From Magnetospirillum sp. 15-1 (GTDB taxonomy: Bacteria > Pseudomonadota > Alphaproteobacteria > Rhodospirillales > Magnetospirillaceae): a DNA stretch of 64,000 bases. This document shows positions 29,409-38,678 of the stretch, piece after piece; positions within the stretch are counted from its first letter, which is position 1; the number at the start of each line of letters is the position of its first letter. The notes under the pieces were generated by a model. That model searched no databases. It saw only the letters and a list, made by a program, of their open reading frames with translations, and was not told the DNA's origin. The stretch lies in NCBI RefSeq assembly GCF_900184795.1, contig NZ_FXXN01000028.1:216628-280627 (forward strand). The letters are read 5' to 3'. Both the position numbers and the translations under genes were made by a program.

Positions 29409-31091
29409 TCAGGATTTGCCGGCCTTCTCCCGAATGGCCGACAGGGTTGTGCGGGTGGTGATGGCCTCGGGGTCCAGCACCAGATGCAGCAGGGCGAGGC
29501 GCCCGACGGCCAGAGCCTGCTCGAAGGCGGCGGCGAAGTCCTCGGTGCGTTCGACCCGCGCCGTCCAGGCGCCGTACGAAGCGGCCAGGGCGGCGAAATC
29601 GGGATTGGCGAGGTCGGTGGCCAGCGTCCTTCCAGGGTGGGAGGCTTCCTGATGCATGCGGATGGTGCCGTACATGCCGTTGTCCACCACCAGCACCACG
29701 GGGGCGAGGCCGTGCAGCTTGGCGGTGGCCAGCTCCTGGGCCGTCATCAGGAAGCAGCCGTCACCGGCGAAGGCCAGCACGGTGCGGTCCGGATGCAGCG
29801 CCTTGGCGGCCAGGGCGGCGGGCAGGCCATAGCCCATGGAGCCGTTGGCCGGGGCCAGTTGGCCGGGATAGCGGCGGAAGCGGTGGAAGCGCTGGGGCCA
29901 GCCGGTATAGTTGCCGGCGCCGGTGCAGATGATGGCGTCCTCGGGCAGGCGCGCCTCGATCTCGGCCATCACCTTGCCCATGTCCAGGGCGCCGGGGCAG
30001 GGATTGGGCACCCGGTTGGCCAGATGATCGGCGCGTACGGCCCTTGTCCAGTCCTTCCACGGCATGGCGGCGGGCGGCGCCAACTGGGCGACGCGTCGGG
30101 CGAAGGGCAGCATGGCGGCGACGATGGCGAGGTGGGGACGGTAGACGCGCCCCAGTTCCTCCGCCTCGGGGAAGACGTGGATCAGAACCTGCCTGGGATT
30201 GGGGGCTTCGATCAGGCTGTAGCCGGCGGTATCGATGTCGCCCAGCCGGGTGCCCACCGCCAGGATCAGATCGGCGTCCCGCACCCGCGCCCCCAGGCTG
30301 GGGGCCATGGAATAGCCCAGCTCGCCCCCATAGACGGCCGAGTCGTTGTCGACGATGTCCTGGCGGCGGAAGCAGGCGGCCACCGGCAAATTCCATCCTT
30401 CCGCGAAACGGGTGATCGATGCGGCGGCTTCCGCGCTCCAGCCGCCGCCGCCCACCAGCATCAGCGGGCGCTCGGCCTTGCCCAGCAGTTCCGCCAGCTT
30501 CTCCAGGCGGCACGGGCCGGGGTGGGGCAGGGCCGGCGGAAGTCGTTCCACATCGGCAACGACGGCCTGCTCGGCCAGCATGTCCTCGGGCAGGATCAGC
30601 ACCGCCGGGCCGGGGCGGCCGCCCATGGCGGCGGCAAAGGCGCGGGCCACCGCCTCGGGCAGGCGGTCGGGCGCGGTGATCTCCTCGACGCGCTTGGCCA
30701 GGGGGCGGAACATCTGGGCCAGTTCCACCTCCTGGAAGGCCTCGCGCCCCCGGAACGGCCGGTCCACCTGACCGATCAGCAGCACCATGGGGGTGGAATC
30801 CTGGAAGGCGGTGTGGACGCCGACCGAGGCATGGGTGGCGCCGGGGCCGCGCCCGACGATGCAGACGCCCGGCCGGCCGGTCAGCTTGCCGTGCGCCTCG
30901 GCGGCATAGGCGGCGCCGCCTTCGTGGCGGAAGGCCAGGACCTTGAGGCGGTCGCGGCGGTCCCAGGCGGCGTCGAGGAAAGGCAGGAAGCTCTCGCCCG
31001 GCACGCAGGTCACCGTGTCGGCCCCCTGGCCGATCAGGGCATCGGCGAGAATCTCGCCGCCGGTACGGGATGCGGGGCCGGATCGCGACAT
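29409..31091 (-). CDS. Thiamine pyrophosphate enzyme, acetolactate synthase-like
   Basis: 560 residues with the three domains of the large-subunit TPP family: N-terminal (the activating Glu in FRHEGGAAYAAEAHGKL), central, and C-terminal TPP/Mg binding (FAGDGCFLMTAQELATAK and VVDNGMYGTI, the GDG-N motif). The family covers acetolactate synthase, benzoylformate and sulfopyruvate decarboxylases, and glyoxylate carboligase. No small subunit is nearby, so a catabolic decarboxylase is as likely as a biosynthetic enzyme. ATG 31091 with GGGAGAG is preferred. With the ALDH7 gene it would suit decarboxylation of a 2-oxoacid followed by aldehyde oxidation, which is an inference. Confidence 0.85.
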   Translation of the reverse strand: MSRSGPASRTGGEILADALIGQGADTVTCVPGESFLPFLDAAWDRRDRLKVLAFRHEGGAAYAAEAHGKLTGRPGVCIVGRGPGATHASVGVHTAFQDSTPMVLLIGQVDRPFRGREAFQEVELAQMFRPLAKRVEEITAPDRLPEAVARAFAAAMGGRPGPAVLILPEDMLAEQAVVADVERLPPALPHPGPCRLEKLAELLGKAERPLMLVGGGGWSAEAAASITRFAEGWNLPVAACFRRQDIVDNDSAVYGGELGYSMAPSLGARVRDADLILAVGTRLGDIDTAGYSLIEAPNPRQVLIHVFPEAEELGRVYRPHLAIVAAMLPFARRVAQLAPPAAMPWKDWTRAVRADHLANRVPNPCPGALDMGKVMAEIEARLPEDAIICTGAGNYTGWPQRFHRFRRYPGQLAPANGSMGYGLPAALAAKALHPDRTVLAFAGDGCFLMTAQELATAKLHGLAPVVLVVDNGMYGTIRMHQEASHPGRTLATDLANPDFAALAASYGAWTARVERTEDFAAAFEQALAVGRLALLHLVLDPEAITTRTTLSAIREKAGKS

Positions 31092-31189
31092 GGAACTCTC
31101 CCACACTTCAGTGAAAGTGGCTGTGACAAGGCTGGCGCACAAGATAGGCTGGGAGGCGCGGCCGCGTCCATGGACCGCTTGGAGGAATG

Positions 31190-31519
31190 ATGGCGACCGA
31201 CTGGCCCGGACTGGAAAAGCGGCTGGAACTGGCGACGGGGGCCGAACCCGAACTCGACCGCGAACTGGCGATGGCCTTCGCCGTGGCCGAGGCGCCGTTC
31301 ACCGCCTCGGTTCCCCATTGCCGCACTCTGGTCGAGGCGGCCTTGCCCGGCATGAAACTGCATCTGGGATACGGCGCCAGCGGGATGTTTCCCTACGCCT
31401 TGCTGTCGGGGGAGGGGCTGCACGTCGTCTCCGAGGCCCCCACCGTGCCCCTGGCCATCCTCAGGTCGCTGGCGGCGGCAGAAACAGCCCGAGCGCGGTC
31501 AGCGCCGCCTGCAGCCTGA
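31190..31519 (+). CDS. Small hypothetical protein (109 residues)
   Basis: Soluble protein, mostly helical, beginning MATDWPGLEKRLELATGAE and with a central HLGYGASGMFPYALLSGEG segment. I do not recognise a family. The SD-like GGAGG at 31181-31185 is four bases before ATG 31190, while the adjacent ATG 31187 is too close to it. Its last 59 bases overlap the end of the convergent CinA-like gene. It is divergent from the TPP enzyme, across a 98-base gap. Confidence 0.65.
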   Translation: MATDWPGLEKRLELATGAEPELDRELAMAFAVAEAPFTASVPHCRTLVEAALPGMKLHLGYGASGMFPYALLSGEGLHVVSEAPTVPLAILRSLAAAETARARSAPPAA

Positions 31520-31952
31520 CGGCGTCGCGGTCGCCGTCGAAACGGTGTTCCGCGTGCCGGGTCGCCTGTCCCCGGCGGGCCAGGGCGAAATGCACCAGCC
31601 CCACCGGCTTGTCCGCCGAGCCGCCGCCCGGCCCGGCGATACCGGTTATCGCCACCGCCGCGTCGGCGTGGGAATGGCGCAAGGCGCCTTCGGCCATGGC
31701 GACCGCCACTTCGCCACTGACCGCGCCGCAGGTGGCGATCAGCGCGGCGGGAACCCCCAGCATCTCCGCCTTGGCCTCGTTGGAATAGGTGACGAAGCCG
31801 CGCTCCACCACCGATGACGAGCCGGCGATGGCGGTCAGCGCCGCCGCCACCAGACCGCCGGTGCAGGATTCGGCGGTGGCGAGCCGCTCGCCGCGTTGCC
31901 CGGCGACGCGCAGCACCTCGGCGGCAAGCTCGGTCAAGGGGGCGGCAAGCAT
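31461..31952 (-). CDS. pncC: CinA C-terminal family nicotinamide-nucleotide amidohydrolase
   Basis: 163 residues, a stand-alone PncC domain. It deamidates NMN to NaMN in pyridine-nucleotide salvage. The conserved block is ATAESCTGGLVAAALTAI, then GFVTYSNEAKAEMLGV, SGEVAVAMAEGAL and AITGIAGPGGGSADKPVG, with the conserved Ser and Thr active-site positions present. The length matches E. coli PncC. ATG 31952 follows a CGGAG site, and only two bases separate it from the upstream pgpA stop. The 59-base antisense overlap at its 3-prime end affects only the last 19 codons. Confidence 0.93.
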   Translation of the reverse strand: MLAAPLTELAAEVLRVAGQRGERLATAESCTGGLVAAALTAIAGSSSVVERGFVTYSNEAKAEMLGVPAALIATCGAVSGEVAVAMAEGALRHSHADAAVAITGIAGPGGGSADKPVGLVHFALARRGQATRHAEHRFDGDRDAVRLQAALTALGLFLPPPAT

Positions 31953-31954
31953 GC

Positions 31955-32467
31955 TCAACTCCGTAAGTGGTTGAAAAGGATCAGCAGTCCCAGGCCGTAC
32001 GACCCGGCCAGGATATCGTCGAGCATGATCCCCAATCCGCCGCCGATCCGCCGGTCGGCCCAACCCACCGGCCAGGGCTTCCAGATGTCGAAGATCCGGA
32101 ACAGGGCGAAACCCGCCAGATAGAACAGGGGATCGAGGGGGGCGGCCAGCAGCACCAGCCATTGCCCGGCGACCTCGTCGATGACCACCTCGCCGGGGTC
32201 CTCGGTGCCGGTGCGGCGCACATAGACCGAGGACGCCCACCAGCCGACGCCGAAGCAGACCAGGGTGGCGGCCGCCAGCAGGGTCGGGCCGCCCGCCATG
32301 GTCAAGCCCCAGGCGAAGGGCAGGGCGGCGGCGGACCCCCAGGTTCCCGGCATTTTGGGCAGCAGCCCGGCGCCGAACCAGGTGGAGAGCAGGGTGGCGG
32401 GATGCAGGACGGACAGTCCCGTACGGTGATCAGGCAAGAGGCGGCCTCCATGGAGCGGCGCCACCAT
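31955..32467 (-). CDS. pgpA: Phosphatidylglycerophosphatase A
   Basis: 170-residue inner-membrane enzyme that removes phosphate from phosphatidylglycerophosphate to make phosphatidylglycerol. Typical family segments are MPGTWGSAAALPFAWGL, VVIDEVAGQWLVL, FRIFDIWKPWPVGWADRRI and GIMLDDILAGSYG; the DEVAGQ and DDILAG acidic motifs are the metal site. Three to four hydrophobic helices are visible. ATG 32467 (MVAPLHGG) is chosen by family length; in-frame ATGs at 32497 and 32548 are alternatives. It is immediately upstream of pncC. Confidence 0.9.
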   Translation of the reverse strand: MVAPLHGGRLLPDHRTGLSVLHPATLLSTWFGAGLLPKMPGTWGSAAALPFAWGLTMAGGPTLLAAATLVCFGVGWWASSVYVRRTGTEDPGEVVIDEVAGQWLVLLAAPLDPLFYLAGFALFRIFDIWKPWPVGWADRRIGGGLGIMLDDILAGSYGLGLLILFNHLRS

Positions 32468-32757
32468 ACCACCGGGGCCATTGCCGACAACTCTCATCTC
32501 AATGTCATATATCTTTCGGTGCGGCAGGATTGTGTATGGCTTTGACAATTATCATCTATAGCAATGAGTTCGTCACAATATTCAACTCGTGCGGGACTGG
32601 ACAGGGTCTGGTGGGTATGTGAAAATCCTTACCAGTACGAGGCTTCGCCAAGACGGCCGATGACTGATTATTCCGGAACCGTTCGTGCTGTTCATATTAT
32701 CCTTTTGGATATTTCGCGTTCTTTCGTTTAATGCATCGCGGCATCACAGAGGCGGCA
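32468..32757. promoter_or_regulatory. AT-rich divergent promoter region between pgpA and the histidine kinase
   Basis: Bases 32500-32725 are AT-rich compared with the rest of the window and contain several promoter-like words, including TTGACA at 32543-32548. No pair with correct spacing is convincing on either strand, so only the region as a whole is proposed. No coding sequence was recognised here. Confidence 0.4.
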
Positions 32758-35298
32758 ATGAACATGCCTCGGGGAGCAGGACTGATCGGCAGACACGGTC
32801 TCATGGCGAGACTGGTGTTCCTCGGCATGGTCACCTGCGTGGCGCTGTGGGCAATCCTTGAATTCATGCATCAGCGGGATTTGGCCGCGCTGGTCGACCG
32901 TATCCTGGTGGAACGCCTGGAGCAGAAGGCCGGGCGGGATTCCCTGCGTCTCGAGGCCGTGTTGCGATCCCATCAGGCCCTGGCCTCGCTGGTCGGCCGG
33001 TTGGAAGGTGTGGGCGGCGACGGCGAGCCGAACTGGCTGCCTGGCCGGGATGAAAGCGGCGCGTTTCCACCCGTGGATATCCTTGCCACCCTGACTCCGG
33101 GCGAACCGCGCCTGTGGGCGTTGGAGGGGCGGACGATTCCCGCCGGACTGGCGATCGCGCTCGCCGCTCTGCCGCCGGGGCGGGTTCAGCGCATTGCTGT
33201 CCTCGAATCCGGGGCCGTCCTCATTTCGGCCGCCGCCCTGGCCGGCAATGGGGGGCGGCGGGTGGCGGTGGTCTCGCTGATCGACGACGGCTTTCTGGCG
33301 GTGACCATGGGGGCCTACCTGGATCGCGGCTTTGCCATGCTGGCGAGCGAACCGGGCGGTGGCCGGGTGGTGGCCCGCGCCGGAACTTCGGATGCGGCAT
33401 TGCCGCCGGGTGAGCTGAAGGATTGGGCCGAGACGTTCCTGGTGGCCGGGATGGGGGTGTTCGGCGCCGGTGATGGATTCGCCGGGCTGGCCTTCGCCAG
33501 CGCCCTGCCGCGCGACCGGCAGGGGGTGATGAGCGAGCCGCTGATCGCCATGGAACGGTCCAGCCGCACCATCATGGGGGCCGGGCTCAGTTCGCTGTTC
33601 TTTGCCGCCCTGGTCTATGTGGCGTGGCGAATCCGTGAATCGGCCCGGCGGGTCGCCGCCAGGACCCGCCAGGTCTTCGGTGCCGAGAGCAGGAAGACCG
33701 CCGGCCGCGACGAACTGGATCATCTGGAGGCCGAGGTGGAAATCCTGGTCTCCGAGGTCGAGCGCTCCCGCCGCGCCCTGCGCGACGAGGAGGAGGCACG
33801 TATCGGCCTGCTGACCGAGCAGATGGCCTTGACCACCGAGAACGAGCGACTGAGGCTGCTGCAGTCCGTTACCGAAATCATGGGGATCGGCATCATCCGC
33901 GTCACCGACGCGGGGCCGCAGGCGGAAAATGCCGTCATGCGCGGTTTCGCCGAGGCGGCGAAGGGATTGGAGCCCTTCCTGCAGGCGCGGACCAGCGGCG
34001 ATGACGTGGTGCGGACCGGCGACGGCGACGACGCCCGTATCTTCGAGACCAAACTGGCCCGCACCGTGGATACCGGCCTGATCCTGGTGGAGGACACCAC
34101 GGCACGGCGCAAGGCCGAGGAAACCATCGCCATCTTCGCCCAGTTTCCGTCCCAGGACCCCAATCCGGTGCTGCGGGTGAACGGTGACGGCGTGGTGACC
34201 CACGCGAACCAGGCCGCATCGCGGCTGCTGGAGTTCTGGATGATCGACGTGGGCGAGGCGTTGCCCGATGATTGGAGGGGCAGCCTCACCGAGGCTCTGC
34301 ATACCCGCTCGCAGACCGAGATCGAGATCACCATCCGCGACCGCATCCTGTCGCTGGTGCTGGTTCCGCTGCCGGAGGCCGGGGTGGTCAACGTCTACGG
34401 CAGCGACATCACCGGCCGCGTCGCCGCCGAGCGTTTGCTGCACATGGTCAACGAAAGCCTGGAGCGTCGCGTCCATCAGCGCACCGAGGCCCTGAAGGCG
34501 GAGATCGCCGAGCATATCCGCGCCGAGCGGGAACTGGTGGCCGCCAAGGAGCAGGCCGATCTGGCCAACCGGGCCAAGACCGAGTTCCTGGCCAATGTCA
34601 GCCACGAATTGCGTACGCCGCTCAACGCCGTGATCGGCTTCTCCGAGGTGATGGTGGCCGAGATGTTCGGTCCCCTGGGCTCGGCCCGCTATACCGGCTA
34701 CGTCAACGATATCCTGACCTCGGGGCGCCATCTCCTGGCGGTGATCAACGACATTCTCGACATCGCCAAGATCGAGGCCGGCCAGATGGAATTCGACATG
34801 GCCCCGGTGGAGCCGTCGGAAGTGGTGGCCGCCGCGGTGCGCATCGTCGAAAGCCGGGCCGATGCCGGCGGCTTGTTCCTGGGCACCCGGGTGGCGGAGG
34901 ATGTTCCCACCCTGTGGGCCGATCGCCGCCGGCTGCTGCAGATTCTGGTCAACCTGCTGTCCAACGCCGTCAAGTTCACCCCGGAAGGCGGCAACGTCGA
35001 GGTGTCGGTGGACATGATGGGCGACCATGTGGGTTTCACCGTCTCGGATACCGGTATCGGCATGAGCGACGACGAGGTGGTGGTGGCCATGCTGCCCTTC
35101 CGTCAGGTGGACGGCAGCCTGTCGCGCCGTTACGACGGTACCGGTCTGGGACTGCCCCTGGTGCGGGCCTTCGTCGAACTGCACGGCGGCCATCTGGATA
35201 TTTCCAGCCGCAAGGGGGCGGGGACCAAGGTCACGGTGCGCCTGCCGCTGGGACCCTATCCCGACCGGGCCGGACAGTTCCAGAACGCCGGGGAGTAG
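32758..35298 (+). CDS. Membrane-bound PAS sensor histidine kinase
   Basis: 846 residues. Transmembrane helices near residues 17-36 and 270-292 enclose a periplasmic sensor region of about 230 residues. The cytoplasmic part has a coiled-coil, PAS-like domain(s) around 385-560, a second coiled coil, HisKA with the phospho-accepting His in [18 protein letters not shown] (about 614), and HATPase motifs [24 protein letters not shown] and [12 protein letters not shown]. No receiver domain is present and no partner response regulator adjoins it, so the partner is probably encoded elsewhere. ATG 32758 has AGAGGCGG upstream; 32731 lacks a ribosome site. The ligand of the sensor region is unknown. Confidence 0.9.
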   Translation: MNMPRGAGLIGRHGLMARLVFLGMVTCVALWAILEFMHQRDLAALVDRILVERLEQKAGRDSLRLEAVLRSHQALASLVGRLEGVGGDGEPNWLPGRDESGAFPPVDILATLTPGEPRLWALEGRTIPAGLAIALAALPPGRVQRIAVLESGAVLISAAALAGNGGRRVAVVSLIDDGFLAVTMGAYLDRGFAMLASEPGGGRVVARAGTSDAALPPGELKDWAETFLVAGMGVFGAGDGFAGLAFASALPRDRQGVMSEPLIAMERSSRTIMGAGLSSLFFAALVYVAWRIRESARRVAARTRQVFGAESRKTAGRDELDHLEAEVEILVSEVERSRRALRDEEEARIGLLTEQMALTTENERLRLLQSVTEIMGIGIIRVTDAGPQAENAVMRGFAEAAKGLEPFLQARTSGDDVVRTGDGDDARIFETKLARTVDTGLILVEDTTARRKAEETIAIFAQFPSQDPNPVLRVNGDGVVTHANQAASRLLEFWMIDVGEALPDDWRGSLTEALHTRSQTEIEITIRDRILSLVLVPLPEAGVVNVYGSDITGRVAAERLLHMVNESLERRVHQRTEALKAEIAEHIRAERELVAAKEQADLANRAKTEFLANVSHELRTPLNAVIGFSEVMVAEMFGPLGSARYTGYVNDILTSGRHLLAVINDILDIAKIEAGQMEFDMAPVEPSEVVAAAVRIVESRADAGGLFLGTRVAEDVPTLWADRRRLLQILVNLLSNAVKFTPEGGNVEVSVDMMGDHVGFTVSDTGIGMSDDEVVVAMLPFRQVDGSLSRRYDGTGLGLPLVRAFVELHGGHLDISSRKGAGTKVTVRLPLGPYPDRAGQFQNAGE

Positions 35299-35307
35299 GC
35301 GTTTCGG

Positions 35308-35949
35308 TCAGGTGTACCGCTCTTCCTTCCACGGGTCGCCCTCGCCGTGATAGCCGCGCAATTCCCAGTATCCGGGAGTATCGTGGTCGGAGACGGTGAT
35401 GTGGCGCAGCCATTTGGCGCTTTTCCAGAAATACAGCTTGGGGATGACCGCCCGTACCGGCCCGCCATGCTCGCGGGGCAGGGGCTGGCCCTGCCAGGAA
35501 TGGGCCAGCAGCACGTCGTCGTCGGCGAAGCGGGCCAGCGGAATGTTGGTGGTATAGCCGTCGAAACTGCGCAGCAGCAGGAAGCGCGCCTCCTTGCGTG
35601 GTCTGACCGCCGCCAGCAGATGCCGTGCCGAAACCCCCGCCCAGGTATTGTCGTAGCGCGACCATGTGGTGACGCAATGGATATCGCTGATCAGTTCGGT
35701 CTGCGGCTGGGCCATGAAGGCGGCCCAATCCCAGCGGATGGGATTCTCCACCATGCCGCCGACGCTCAAGGACCAGTCGCGGGTGGCGAGGTTGGGCTGG
35801 TCGCCCAGATCGAGGACGGGAAAGTCGAAGGTCTCGCGCTGGCCGGGCGGCAGGCGGCGGGCGGCGGGGGCCGTCTTTTCGCCGGTCAGGCCGCGCCCTT
35901 CGCGCGCCCACTTCTCCTTGGCGGCGATCAGCTTGTCCTTGTCGGTCAT
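35308..35949 (-). CDS. Sulfite oxidase-like molybdopterin oxidoreductase (YedY/MsrP catalytic-domain type)
   Basis: 213 residues with the oxidoreductase molybdopterin-binding domain. The Mo-ligating Cys is in DIHCVTTWSRYDNTWAGV (Cys92), and FDGYTTNIPLARF and GGPVRAVIPKLYFWKSAKW are conserved. Unlike MsrP it has no Tat signal peptide and starts MTDKDKLIAAKEKW, so it is likely cytoplasmic. The substrate is unknown. It is the last gene of the dapA-smpB run on this strand. Confidence 0.88.
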   Translation of the reverse strand: MTDKDKLIAAKEKWAREGRGLTGEKTAPAARRLPPGQRETFDFPVLDLGDQPNLATRDWSLSVGGMVENPIRWDWAAFMAQPQTELISDIHCVTTWSRYDNTWAGVSARHLLAAVRPRKEARFLLLRSFDGYTTNIPLARFADDDVLLAHSWQGQPLPREHGGPVRAVIPKLYFWKSAKWLRHITVSDHDTPGYWELRGYHGEGDPWKEERYT

Positions 35950-35987
35950 GGTGTGTCCTTCGGGCTGCCTGCCGAAGAGATGGGGAC

Positions 35988-36449
35988 TCAGCCCTTGTCG
36001 CGCATCAGGCGGGCCTTGTCGCGGTTCCAGTCCCGCTCCTTGATGGCTTCGCGCTTGTCGTGCAGCTTCTTGCCCTTGGCCAGGCCCAACTGGATCTTGG
36101 CGATGCCCCGCTGGCCGAAATGGATGTCCAGCGGCACCAGGGTCATGCCGTCCTTGGTGATGGCGCTCATCAGCTTGGCCATCTCGCGCTTGTGCAGCAG
36201 CAGCTTCCTGGGCCGCCGCGTCTCGTGCGGGAAGGGCATCTTGGACTGGTATTCGGGGATATAGGCGTTGAACAGGTACAATTCGCCCTGCATGGGGCCG
36301 GCAAAGGCTTCGTTGATGTTGCCTTTGCCGACCCGCAGGGATTTGACCTCGGTTCCGACCAGCATGATGCCGGCCTCGACCTCGCTCACGATGAAGTATT
36401 CGTGGCGCGCCCGGCGGTTTTGAGCGGCGACGTGGCCGGGAAGCACCAT
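35988..36449 (-). CDS. smpB: SsrA-binding protein SmpB
   Basis: 153-residue basic protein needed for tmRNA trans-translation rescue of stalled ribosomes. The OB-fold core begins [14 protein letters not shown], followed by [20 protein letters not shown] and [15 protein letters not shown]. The tail ([19 protein letters not shown]) becomes helical on the ribosome. ATG 36449 has an AAGGA about ten bases upstream and lies 14 bases after dapA. No tmRNA (ssrA) gene was seen in the window. Confidence 0.97.
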   Translation of the reverse strand: MVLPGHVAAQNRRARHEYFIVSEVEAGIMLVGTEVKSLRVGKGNINEAFAGPMQGELYLFNAYIPEYQSKMPFPHETRRPRKLLLHKREMAKLMSAITKDGMTLVPLDIHFGQRGIAKIQLGLAKGKKLHDKREAIKERDWNRDKARLMRDKG

Positions 36450-36463
36450 GACCCCGATATCCT

Positions 36464-37336
36464 TCAGATCAGGCCGGCAGCCTTCATGGCCGCCTCGACC
36501 CGGTGGCGGGCGTTCTCGCTGGCCGGGACCAGGGGCAGGCGCACCTCGGGGGTGGACTTGCCCAGCAGGCTGGCGGCGTACTTCACCGGCGCCGGGCTGG
36601 TCTCGCAGAACAGGGCGTCGTGCAGCGGCATGAGCTTCTTGTTCAGCTCGTTGCAGGTGGCCAGATCGCCGGCGGCCCAGGCGTTCTGCATCTGGGCGCA
36701 CAGCTTCGGCGCGATGTTGGAGGTCACCGAAATGCAGCCCACGCCGCCCTGGGCGTTGAAGGCGATGGCGGTGGCGTCCTCGCCCGACAACTGGCACAGC
36801 CGGTCGTCCAGGGCGGCGCGGATGCGCAGCGGCCGGGCCAGATCGGCGGTGGCGTCCTTGATGCCGGCGATGTTGGGCAGCGCCGACAGCCGCACGAAGG
36901 TGTCGACACCGATGTCGACCACCGAACGGCCGGGGATGTTGTAGACGATGATCGGAATGTCCACCGCCTTGGCGATGGCCTCGAAGTGGCGGAACAGGCC
37001 TTCCTGGGTCGGCTTGTTGTAATAGGGCGCCACCACCAGGGCCGCGTCGGCTCCGGCCTTCTTGGCATGACGGGTCAGCGCGATGGCCTCGTCGGTGGAG
37101 TTGGAGCCGGTGCCGGCGATGACCGGAACCTTGCCCTTGGCCACTTCCAGGCACAGCTCCACCACGCGGTGATGCTCGTCATGGGACAGGGTGGGCGATT
37201 CGCCGGTGGTGCCGCAGGGGACGACCGCGTGGGTGCCCTCGGCGATCTGCCAGGCGACCAGATCCTGGAACGCTTTCTCATTCACCTTTCCATTGAGGAA
37301 GGGCGTGATGAGAGCGGTGATGGATCCCTTGAACAT
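36464..37336 (-). CDS. dapA: 4-hydroxy-tetrahydrodipicolinate synthase
   Basis: 290 residues, TIM-barrel class I aldolase of the lysine/diaminopimelate pathway, condensing pyruvate and aspartate semialdehyde. [18 protein letters not shown] provides the GTTGE loop, [13 protein letters not shown] the conserved Tyr, and [12 protein letters not shown] the Schiff-base Lys (about residue 160). The family length is normal. It is upstream of smpB in the same direction and divergent from the exporter operon. Confidence 0.97.
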   Translation of the reverse strand: MFKGSITALITPFLNGKVNEKAFQDLVAWQIAEGTHAVVPCGTTGESPTLSHDEHHRVVELCLEVAKGKVPVIAGTGSNSTDEAIALTRHAKKAGADAALVVAPYYNKPTQEGLFRHFEAIAKAVDIPIIVYNIPGRSVVDIGVDTFVRLSALPNIAGIKDATADLARPLRIRAALDDRLCQLSGEDATAIAFNAQGGVGCISVTSNIAPKLCAQMQNAWAAGDLATCNELNKKLMPLHDALFCETSPAPVKYAASLLGKSTPEVRLPLVPASENARHRVEAAMKAAGLI

Positions 37337-37420
37337 GGCAGTCTTCCCAGATGGGTTGGTCGAAAAGAGCTAGGGACATTAGCCGCAACCGCATCCGGGA
37401 GCAAGATGACCATGCGCGAC

Positions 37421-37436
37421 TCATGACAGTCATGAC
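37421..37436. repeat. Direct repeat TCATGAC, two copies
   Basis: TCATGAC at 37421-37427 and 37430-37436 differ only by a two-base spacer, in the divergent region between dapA and the exporter. Each contains the palindrome TCATGA. The function is unknown. Confidence 0.3.
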
Positions 37437-37460
37437 GGAAACCTGGGTTGGCACGGTAAA

Positions 37461-37474
37461 TTAGATGTGTCTAA
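37461..37474. promoter_or_regulatory. Operator-like palindrome upstream of the exporter operon
   Basis: TTAGA-TGTG-TCTAA, a perfect inverted repeat with a four-base centre, lies 41 bases before ATG 37515. TetR-type repressors often bind sites of this form in front of efflux genes, but no repressor gene is adjacent. A TTGGCACGG at 37448-37456 resembles half of a sigma-54 promoter but has no matching second element. Confidence 0.4.
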
Positions 37475-37514
37475 ATAAGCATCGAATATCATCTTTTGCC
37501 CGAGGACTCTGTCG

Positions 37515-38678
37515 ATGAAGGTTGTTGCCGTGCTGCGTGCCCACCCGCGATTGGCCGTGGCGCTGGCTTTGGTGCTGGCTGGTCTGGCCGTGGGGCGGAT
37601 GGCGCTGGGAGGCGTCACGGTCGAGGTGGCGGTTCCGTCGCACGACGTGCCGATCCGGGTCTATGGACTGGGCACCATCGAGGCCAAGGTCTCCTCCAAG
37701 ATCGGCTTCGCCGTGGCGGGAACCCTGAGCGAACTGCACGCCGATGCCGGTGACCTGGTGGCCAGGGGGCAGGTGCTGGGCCGGCTGGACGACGCCGAGC
37801 AGCGGGCCAAGGTGGCCGCCGCCCGCGCCCAGTACGACAAGGCCATGGCCCAGTCCACCTCGGCGCGGGCCATCGTCGCCAAGACCGCCGCCAACCGCGC
37901 CCAGAAGGAGCGGGTCAGCCAGCGCCGCAGATCGCTGGTGGCCTCGGGGACGGTCAGCGAGGAGACGTTCGGCGACGCCCATGCCGCCGCAATCAGCGCC
38001 GGTGCCGATGCCCAGGCCGCCAACGCCGACGTGGCCCTGGCCCTGGCGACCCTGGCCGATGCCCGCGCCCAGTTGGAACTGAATGAGGTCCTGCTGGCCC
38101 GTCACACCCTGACCGCTCCTTATGACGGCCGGATTTCGTTCCGTTCGCGGGAATTGGGCAGCGTGGTGGCGCCGGGCGAGGGCATTTTCACCCTGTTCGA
38201 TCCCGAGACCGTCTGGGTGCTGTCCTATGTAGACGAGACCCTGGCCGGTGGCGTGGCGGTGGGCCAAGACGCCGAGGTGCGGCTGCGCTCGGCTCCCGCC
38301 AGGCGTTTTGCCGGCCGGGTGGTCCGCATCGATATCGAAAGCGACCGCACCACCGAGGAGCGGAAAATCTATGTGGCCTGTGCCGAGTGCCCCCAGCATC
38401 TGGGCGAGCAGGCCGAGGTGGTGATCGATACCGCGCGGGTGGATGGCGCCATTCTGGTGCCCAGCACGGCCATCGAGGGATTCGACGGCCGCCAGGGGCT
38501 GGCCTGGGTGGTGGAGAACGGGCGGCTGGCCCGCCGCTCGCTGTCCTTCGGGCATCGCACCCTGGATGGCCGCCTCGAGGTGGCCGGTGGCCTGGCAGAA
38601 GGAGCCAGGGTGGTGACCCGGCTGGTCTCCGGTCTGGCCGAGGGGCGTTCGGTCCGTACCCACGACGCGTCACCATGA
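37515..38678 (+). CDS. Periplasmic adaptor (HlyD/MFP family) of a DevBCA-like exporter
   Basis: 387 residues. A single N-terminal hydrophobic anchor (residues 13-31) is followed by a barrel-sandwich hybrid domain (EAKVSSKIGFAVAGTLSEL and LTAPYDGRISF), a coiled-coil hairpin (about 85-200, Ala-rich), and beta-barrel domains (VWVLSYVDETLAGGVAVGQ). It links an inner-membrane pump to an outer-membrane channel. The stop overlaps the permease start by 4 bases (ATGA), and the three genes run in the order adaptor, permease, ATPase, as in DevB-DevC-DevA. The cargo and outer-membrane partner are unknown. Confidence 0.88.
   Translation: MKVVAVLRAHPRLAVALALVLAGLAVGRMALGGVTVEVAVPSHDVPIRVYGLGTIEAKVSSKIGFAVAGTLSELHADAGDLVARGQVLGRLDDAEQRAKVAAARAQYDKAMAQSTSARAIVAKTAANRAQKERVSQRRRSLVASGTVSEETFGDAHAAAISAGADAQAANADVALALATLADARAQLELNEVLLARHTLTAPYDGRISFRSRELGSVVAPGEGIFTLFDPETVWVLSYVDETLAGGVAVGQDAEVRLRSAPARRFAGRVVRIDIESDRTTEERKIYVACAECPQHLGEQAEVVIDTARVDGAILVPSTAIEGFDGRQGLAWVVENGRLARRSLSFGHRTLDGRLEVAGGLAEGARVVTRLVSGLAEGRSVRTHDASP

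Noticed and set aside
35958-35977. CTTCGG...CCGAAG hairpin between smpB and the sulfite-oxidase-like gene
   Set aside because: The stem is only six pairs with no T-run and lies inside one operon, so it is not a reliable terminator.
35950-36500. A tmRNA (ssrA) gene near smpB
   Set aside because: smpB is fully coding on this side and no tRNA-like or tag-encoding segment is visible in the adjoining sequence.
37448-37456. TTGGCACGG as a sigma-54 promoter
   Set aside because: It matches the -24 half, but the -12 position reads ATTA rather than TTGC at the proper spacing.
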